DNA of 64,000 nucleotides from Bin87 sp963692995 (GTDB taxonomy: Bacteria > Chloroflexota > Dehalococcoidia > Lucifugimonadales > UBA3495): NCBI GenBank assembly GCA_963692995.1, contig OY843611.1, positions 1,054,001 to 1,118,000 of the forward strand, given 5' to 3'. Below are positions 59,907 to 64,000 of this stretch, piece after piece. Made by a program: the position numbers and the translations under genes. Position 1 is the stretch's first letter. Every line of letters begins with the position of its first letter. Below the pieces are notes generated by a model. It was given only the letters and a program-made list of their open reading frames with translations. It did not search any database and was not told the origin of the DNA.

Positions 59907-60068
59907 GGCAAATCCTCCGGGGATAATATTAGGGGAGCAACGACGATTGTTCAAATCCCTGGCCGGCCGTCGGCCGCGCCGATCCCGACGGCAATCAAGA
60001 AATCAGCCCCGCCGCGACTGCGACAGGGCTGACCGGCGCCGCCGCCGGATCAGGCCGGCGCCAGCGGC

Positions 60069-61364
60069 CTAGTTAGTCCAGCCCAAGGCCGCCTTGATCT
60101 CGGCAAGGCTGCAAACGGACAGCCCGGCAATTTGGCGCGTTGTTCCGCCCAGACGGTAGTGGCAGATCAGCGTCGGCTCCGGGCGGGATACCGTCCCGTC
60201 GGACGGCGATCCTCCCGACTGGGACGGCGCCTGGGGCGGCACGGTTATGCTTTGAGCCTTTCCTCGCTTGCCGTCGCGGTAGCTATTCAGTATGTACCGG
60301 CTTCCTACTTCAGGGCGCGGGTTCTCGTGCTGAAGGGAGTTGCCGTAGGTAGTCAGCAATTCCCACTGGCCTCGGTCCGGCAGATATTCCACGGTGTAAT
60401 ACTGCGCCGGACAATCCTCGTTCACCTCCCAGGTCAGATTGATCCGGCTGCGGTCGTTCTGCGGCGACTCGCGCCGGAACCGGCGGGGAGTGTGATCGCA
60501 GCCGGGTTTGCCGGCCAGCGGCTCCCCGCTATTGCTCGGCGGCGACCCGCTGTTGCTGGGCGGCTCCCCGCTGTTGCTGGGCGGCTCCCCGCTGTTGCTG
60601 GGCGGCTCCCCGCTGTTGCCCGGCGGCGACTCGTTGTTCGACTGGCCGCCGCTGCGCACGGTGGTTTGCAGCCTCTGCTTGGATTGCTTGCCGTTGCGGA
60701 CACTGATCAGCCGATAGGACAACGGCCCGGTCGCCGGGGCGCTTCGGTCCAGGTAGGTGGTAGCGCCGCTAATCTCTACCTGGTCATCGGGACTGCTTGC
60801 ATCGTCCGTTATTCGCAAAACGATGTAGGAATCGGCCCGGCAGTCGCTTCGATACGACCAGGTGAGCCGGATTGCGCCGTTTTGCGGGTCGTTGTTGAAA
60901 CGGCTGGGCAGATGAACGCACGGCTCTTTTCCGGGGACTTTGATGGAGCGACCCATGGCCGAGTCCACGCCGTCGCGAACGCCCTTCAGGACGTAGGTTG
61001 TTTCTTTTTCCGGATTGCTTTGGCTATGTACAAGGTAACTGCGATGGGTGTTGAACTCCCCGTCTCCCGTGTCCGGGCGTATTGAGATGCGGAAATAGTC
61101 TGCCGGACAGTCGGCGTTTATCGACCAGGTTAGCCTGACCTTGTTGCCCTCTTGTCGGCGGTAGCGGAACCGCGATGGCGTGTAGTCGCACTCTGCGTCG
61201 GCGACGGGGAGCGCTCCGCCGTTTGCGGCTAAAGGCGCCCCGACGTTAGCAGCGGCGGCGGGGGGCGCTCCGCTGCCGGTCGCCGACAGTAGGCCGACGG
61301 CCAGGGCCGCCGTCATAAGGCCGCCGGCGACCAGCGCCGCGGGTATCCGGTATCGTCTGAACAT
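60069..61364 (-). CDS. Secreted protein with three Fn3-like, cysteine-paired repeats
   Basis: A 431-residue protein with a signal peptide (MFRRYRIPAALVAGGLMTAA, cleaved near residue 45). Three similar domains each begin with a cysteine and PxRF: CDYTPSRFRYRRQEGNKVRL, CVHLPSRFNNDPQNGAIRLT, CDHTPRRFRRESPQNDRSRI. Each then has LTW...DCPADYF (or DCRADSY, DCPAQYY), giving two cysteines per domain. A linker of SGEPPSN repeats stands before the third. The C-terminal 35 residues (CHYRLGGTTRQIAGLSVCSLAEI) hold another cysteine pair. AGGAGGTG supports ATG 61364. It is probably a surface adhesin-like protein; no enzymatic motif. Confidence 0.75.
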   Translation of the reverse strand: MFRRYRIPAALVAGGLMTAALAVGLLSATGSGAPPAAAANVGAPLAANGGALPVADAECDYTPSRFRYRRQEGNKVRLTWSINADCPADYFRISIRPDTGDGEFNTHRSYLVHSQSNPEKETTYVLKGVRDGVDSAMGRSIKVPGKEPCVHLPSRFNNDPQNGAIRLTWSYRSDCRADSYIVLRITDDASSPDDQVEISGATTYLDRSAPATGPLSYRLISVRNGKQSKQRLQTTVRSGGQSNNESPPGNSGEPPSNSGEPPSNSGEPPSNSGSPPSNSGEPLAGKPGCDHTPRRFRRESPQNDRSRINLTWEVNEDCPAQYYTVEYLPDRGQWELLTTYGNSLQHENPRPEVGSRYILNSYRDGKRGKAQSITVPPQAPSQSGGSPSDGTVSRPEPTLICHYRLGGTTRQIAGLSVCSLAEIKAALGWTN

Positions 61365-61436
61365 AACAATGCACCTCCTGGCATTTTGTTCAGACAGATA
61401 ACCCGACGCCAATGCTGCCGGCCGGCAACGCCGGGG

Positions 61437-62168
61437 TCAGTTCCGGCCCGGCAGTTCGGCCCATCCCGCCGGCATCTCGTCCCACGTCCGCCCGTCCAGC
61501 TCCCGACCGTTCCGCTTCTTGAATACGCCGCCCCACTGCTTGAAATGGAAAGGCACGCCAGCGTCAAGGCATTGATCACGGATGTCCCGCGCCCAATCGG
61601 GTTGCATCTCCCGCGCTCCCGGCCCCGACTCCCCGCCCACGATAACCCAATGGATTCCGGCCAGATTCAGATTGGGCAAGGGGCCTAGCAACGGTTCCAG
61701 CGACAGAAACTTGACGGCGGCGCCGGTCTCCCGCAATTGGTCAATGCGATGGGCGTACTTCCCGTTCTCCACGCTGACCCCCAGCCCGACTTGCGCCGGC
61801 CAGGGCAGGCGTGAGTTGAGACTGGCCAGGCGCTCCGGCCGCTTGGTCAGTATCTGATACCGGTGCCAATGGGCGCGGGCCATTACATCAAACACCGCCG
61901 CGATGAACTCATCCGGCACCTTCGGGTGAAACAAGTCGCTCATGGAGTTGACGAAAATGGCCCGCGGCTGGCGCCAGCGCAAGGGCATTGCCAGCGTGTC
62001 GGGATGCAGGGTTACGGCAAAGCCGTTGCGATACTTGGCGACGCCCATGGCCTGGAGCCGCTTTGCCATTCGCTCGGCGTAGCAGCGCTGGCAGCCGGGG
62101 CTGATCTTGTCGCAGCCGGTGACGGGGTTCCAGGTGGCGTCGGTCCACTCGATCTTGGACGCGGCCAT
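61437..62168 (-). CDS. Phage Gp37/Gp68 family (DUF5131) protein
   Basis: A 243-residue protein with the full family signature: KIEWTDATWNPVTGCDKISP, then GCQRCYAERMAKR (Cys19, Cys26, Cys29). Next come IFVNSMSDLFHPKVPDEFIA, YQILTKRPERL, and SVENGKYAHRIDQLR. ESGPGARE, WARDIRDQC and PFHFKQWG complete it. The three-cysteine motif resembles a metal cluster site and the fold is thought to be radical-SAM-like, but the reaction is not established. The family is common on phages and mobile elements. GAAAGGAG precedes ATG 62168. Confidence 0.92.
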   Translation of the reverse strand: MAASKIEWTDATWNPVTGCDKISPGCQRCYAERMAKRLQAMGVAKYRNGFAVTLHPDTLAMPLRWRQPRAIFVNSMSDLFHPKVPDEFIAAVFDVMARAHWHRYQILTKRPERLASLNSRLPWPAQVGLGVSVENGKYAHRIDQLRETGAAVKFLSLEPLLGPLPNLNLAGIHWVIVGGESGPGAREMQPDWARDIRDQCLDAGVPFHFKQWGGVFKKRNGRELDGRTWDEMPAGWAELPGRN

Positions 62169-62327
62169 GCTGACTCCTTTCTTCCTTGAGGGTAACGAAA
62201 AGGTCTTGGCGAGATGCTAAGACTTTGGGTCAGATGGCGCGACGTGGCGAGAACGCAATTTGTTCAACGCTTTTGCGAAATTGGTTGCGTAGTGTTTTTG
62301 CGGTTGGACTTTATTTTTGGTCTGGGA

Positions 62328-63785
62328 TCAGTCAATGCCGACTGTGTTGTTGCCGCTGGTCATGTGCGTCGAGCCGCTTCCGTCGGGGTGGTGCCAGGTT
62401 ATGGTTCTGTTGGTATAAACGTTTTTGTCTCTCACGTTTAGCTTGCGCACTTTGCTCACGGTTTCTTCGTATTTTTCCAGGGATGCGTATATGTAGATAG
62501 TCCGGAGACGGTGCAATCGCTCTCGGACCAAGGGGTGCAGGTCGTTGAGCAGGTTTTCGTCAATGTCGAGAATTGTTAGTTTTGGCAGATTGTCGAACCA
62601 GCGGTAATCCAGCGCGGTTAAAGGGTTTCCTGAGGTTGATAGGTTGTATAGTGCAGGAAGGTTGGCAAAGGCGTCGTGACGTATTTCGGCGATGTTGTTG
62701 TCGCTGATGTCAAGAATGCGGAGTTCGGCGTTTTTGGGGAACAGGCCGGGTGGCAGTTGGGTCAGGCCGGGGTTCTGGCAAAGGTCAAGCACGCGCAGTC
62801 CGGTCAGGTCGGCGAAGGTTCCCGGTTCCAGGGCGGTAAGTTCGTTGCCGCACAGGACCAGATATTGCAGACTAGGGAGATCATTGAAAAGGCCAGGATC
62901 GATGCTTGCCAGTGGGTTGTCTTGAATCCAGAGTATTTTCAGACGGGGCAGGTTGCGGAAAGTCTCCGGTTCCATTACGGTCAGCTGATTGTGGCCGAGG
63001 TAGAGAATGGATAGCTCAGGCAAATTCTGAAAGGTGTCGGGATGCAGTTCGTTGATTTGATTAGTGTGTAGCCAGAGTTCGGTCAGCTCAGGCAGGTTCT
63101 GAAATAGGTCGGGATGGAGTTCGCCGATCTTGTTTTTGGACAGAACCAGCTCGGTCAGCTGGGGCAGACTGTCGAAGTCGCCAGGCTTTAGAGTTGTTAC
63201 GTTTTTCTCGTTCAAATTCACCAGGGCGACTCGGGCGAGGGCAGCCGCGGTTACTTCCGAGCAGTGACTTTTTTCGGTTTGCCGGATCAGTTCGGCAACC
63301 ACTTCGGGAGTGCGGTCGCAGACCGGCATCGGCCTAGTTCGGGGTTCGGGGGGCCGAAGGGCGGCGGATAAGGGAGTGGCACGGCTTTCCATCTGGATTA
63401 GTTCACTGGGGTTAGACCAATTGTCTTGGTAATGTGCCGCATCTTTGCGCCGGGCAATCACCTGAAAGGTGTAGTCGGCCGTTTCGTTCAGGCCGTCGAT
63501 CCGGTGAATGTAGCGTTCTCTTCTTGCGTCGGGGACGACTGCGGGCAACCATCGATGCCGGTTTTCCATGTTATCAGTCAGGTGAATCCAGTAGGAATGG
63601 GCATCGGGCAAGGGTTTCCAGCTGAGCAGCGTGGCGCCCTCGGCTTCGCTCCAGTGGGCGGTCAGGTCAAACTCGTGGGACGGCGGCCCGTCGGCTTGCG
63701 CCGGTTGGGAGGAGATTGAGATTGCGGCAAAGAGGCCGACGATCAGCAGGGCGAGAACGGGGAGTGAGAACTTGGCGTATGACAT
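62328..63785 (-). CDS. Secreted leucine-rich-repeat protein with an Fn3-like domain
   Basis: A 485-residue protein. The signal peptide is MSYAKFSLPVLALLIVGLFA with cleavage near QAQA residue 31. Residues 35-135 form an Fn3-like domain (HEFDLTAHWSEAEGATLLSW, YIHRIDGLNETADYTFQVIA). Residues 185-430 hold nine or so leucine-rich repeats: LPQLTELVLSKNKIGELHPD, LPELTELWLHTNQINELHPD, LPELSILYLGHNQLTVMEPE, LPRLKILWIQDNPLASIDPG. Later repeats diverge. The tail (ITWHHPDGSGSTHMTSGNNT) is short. LRRs usually mediate protein binding, here presumably at the cell surface. A GAGG box precedes ATG 63785. Confidence 0.9.
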   Translation of the reverse strand: MSYAKFSLPVLALLIVGLFAAISISSQPAQADGPPSHEFDLTAHWSEAEGATLLSWKPLPDAHSYWIHLTDNMENRHRWLPAVVPDARRERYIHRIDGLNETADYTFQVIARRKDAAHYQDNWSNPSELIQMESRATPLSAALRPPEPRTRPMPVCDRTPEVVAELIRQTEKSHCSEVTAAALARVALVNLNEKNVTTLKPGDFDSLPQLTELVLSKNKIGELHPDLFQNLPELTELWLHTNQINELHPDTFQNLPELSILYLGHNQLTVMEPETFRNLPRLKILWIQDNPLASIDPGLFNDLPSLQYLVLCGNELTALEPGTFADLTGLRVLDLCQNPGLTQLPPGLFPKNAELRILDISDNNIAEIRHDAFANLPALYNLSTSGNPLTALDYRWFDNLPKLTILDIDENLLNDLHPLVRERLHRLRTIYIYASLEKYEETVSKVRKLNVRDKNVYTNRTITWHHPDGSGSTHMTSGNNTVGID

Positions 63786-63908
63786 GGCTTGACCTCCTCG
63801 GATCAGGGAGTGGGACGGTGGCCCGGAGACGGGCCATCGTAAAGTTTCGGGTTATCTGTTTGCTGCGAGATAACGCGGGCGGCGGAGTGCCGGCCCGACG
63901 GGAAGGCG

Positions 63909-64000
63909 ATGATGGTAGCAGCATTGGCATTGATTTGGCAGTTTCGGCGGGTCGCGTGGCTGGCGGTTCCGCTGCTGGTGATTTTGGCGATTATGAGCCT
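63909..64000 (+). CDS. Start of a membrane protein, cut by window edge
   Basis: A plus-strand frame from ATG 63909 (or the adjacent ATG 63912) stays open to the edge: MMVAALALIWQFRRVAWLAV then PLLVILAIMS. It has hydrophobic segments with a basic break, typical of an inner-membrane protein N terminus. GGGAAGG lies just upstream. It is divergent from the leucine-rich-repeat gene. Too little is visible for an identity. Confidence 0.5.
   Translation, partial: MMVAALALIWQFRRVAWLAVPLLVILAIMS

Larger units (their letters stand above)
20200..64000. mobile_element. Plasmid-like integrative conjugative element, left junction near 20,200, right end outside the window
   Basis: From about 20,200 the gene content changes completely. 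It holds primase, helicase, a HerA/TraD-type ATPase, a replication-relaxation-like protein, VirB6/TrbL-like and PrgI-like membrane proteins, its own sigma factor, a D5-type primase-helicase with an iteron-like block, and many short unknown genes. On the other side of the break stands a gene fragment that has lost its front. No integrase, relaxase, canonical VirB4 or att repeat was found in the window, so the type (ICE, integrated plasmid or phage-plasmid) is open. A contig misjoin is an alternative reading of the junction. Confidence 0.55.

Overview
The window is a GC-rich bacterial segment with two parts. Positions 1 to about 20,200 look like ordinary chromosome: a TatD-type nuclease, a VOC protein, a complete riboswitch-controlled block of late cobalamin synthesis genes, a type II-C CRISPR-Cas locus, a tRNA-Ala, and a short run of flavin/F420-type oxidoreductase genes. 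From about 20,200 to the right edge the sequence reads as a large plasmid-like or integrative conjugative element, and its left junction appears to cut a substrate-binding or decarboxylase-like gene. The organism is probably an environmental bacterium of the Chloroflexota type (LLM oxidoreductase, B12 cluster, lipoproteins with Fn3-like domains). That is an impression from protein style, not a placement by marker genes.

Chromosomal part. Genes 8340 to 987 all run on the minus strand: an unknown protein, then cobB, cobO, cobT, cobS, cbiB, cobD and cobC. A cobalamin riboswitch (about 8865-8630) and an intrinsic terminator (8548-8512) lie ahead of them, so the block should be shut off by B12 through attenuation. 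No cobU/cobP is visible. A ruined di-heme oxidoreductase gene follows at 10140-10485. Next come a nine-repeat type II-C array, a tracrRNA gene (11242-11342), and cas2, cas1 and cas9 on the minus strand. Each array repeat ends in a perfect TATAAT with a TTGGCC 17 bp upstream, so every spacer probably has its own promoter inside the repeat.

Element part. A tightly overlapping minus-strand operon (24516-20308) encodes a CHC2-type primase-like protein, a zinc-finger protein, a lipoprotein and an SF1 helicase. Divergent from it are a large HerA/TraD-like ATPase and a replication-relaxation-like winged-helix protein. Then comes a series of minus-strand genes separated by strong terminators, most of unknown function, including a 901-residue protein and a RING-like zinc protein. 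A sigma-70 family factor (38157-37048) faces a plus-strand envelope operon (38308-48979) of lipoproteins, membrane-anchored proteins, a giant VirB6/TrbL-like protein and a possible pilin-like protein. A PrgI-like protein and a two-zinc-finger, Toprim, D5-type primase-helicase follow. Beside that primase-helicase is an AT-rich block with long inverted repeats built on TGTTACA (54313-54899), the best candidate for a replication origin. The right end carries small accessory genes, a DUF1156 methylase fragment, a coiled-coil PD-(D/E)XK-like protein, a Gp37/Gp68 protein and several secreted Fn3-like or leucine-rich proteins.

Together the second part has the pieces of a conjugative replicon: origin, two primase-like proteins, helicase, DNA-pumping ATPase, membrane channel parts and its own sigma factor. 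No relaxase, integrase or canonical VirB4 was recognised within the window.
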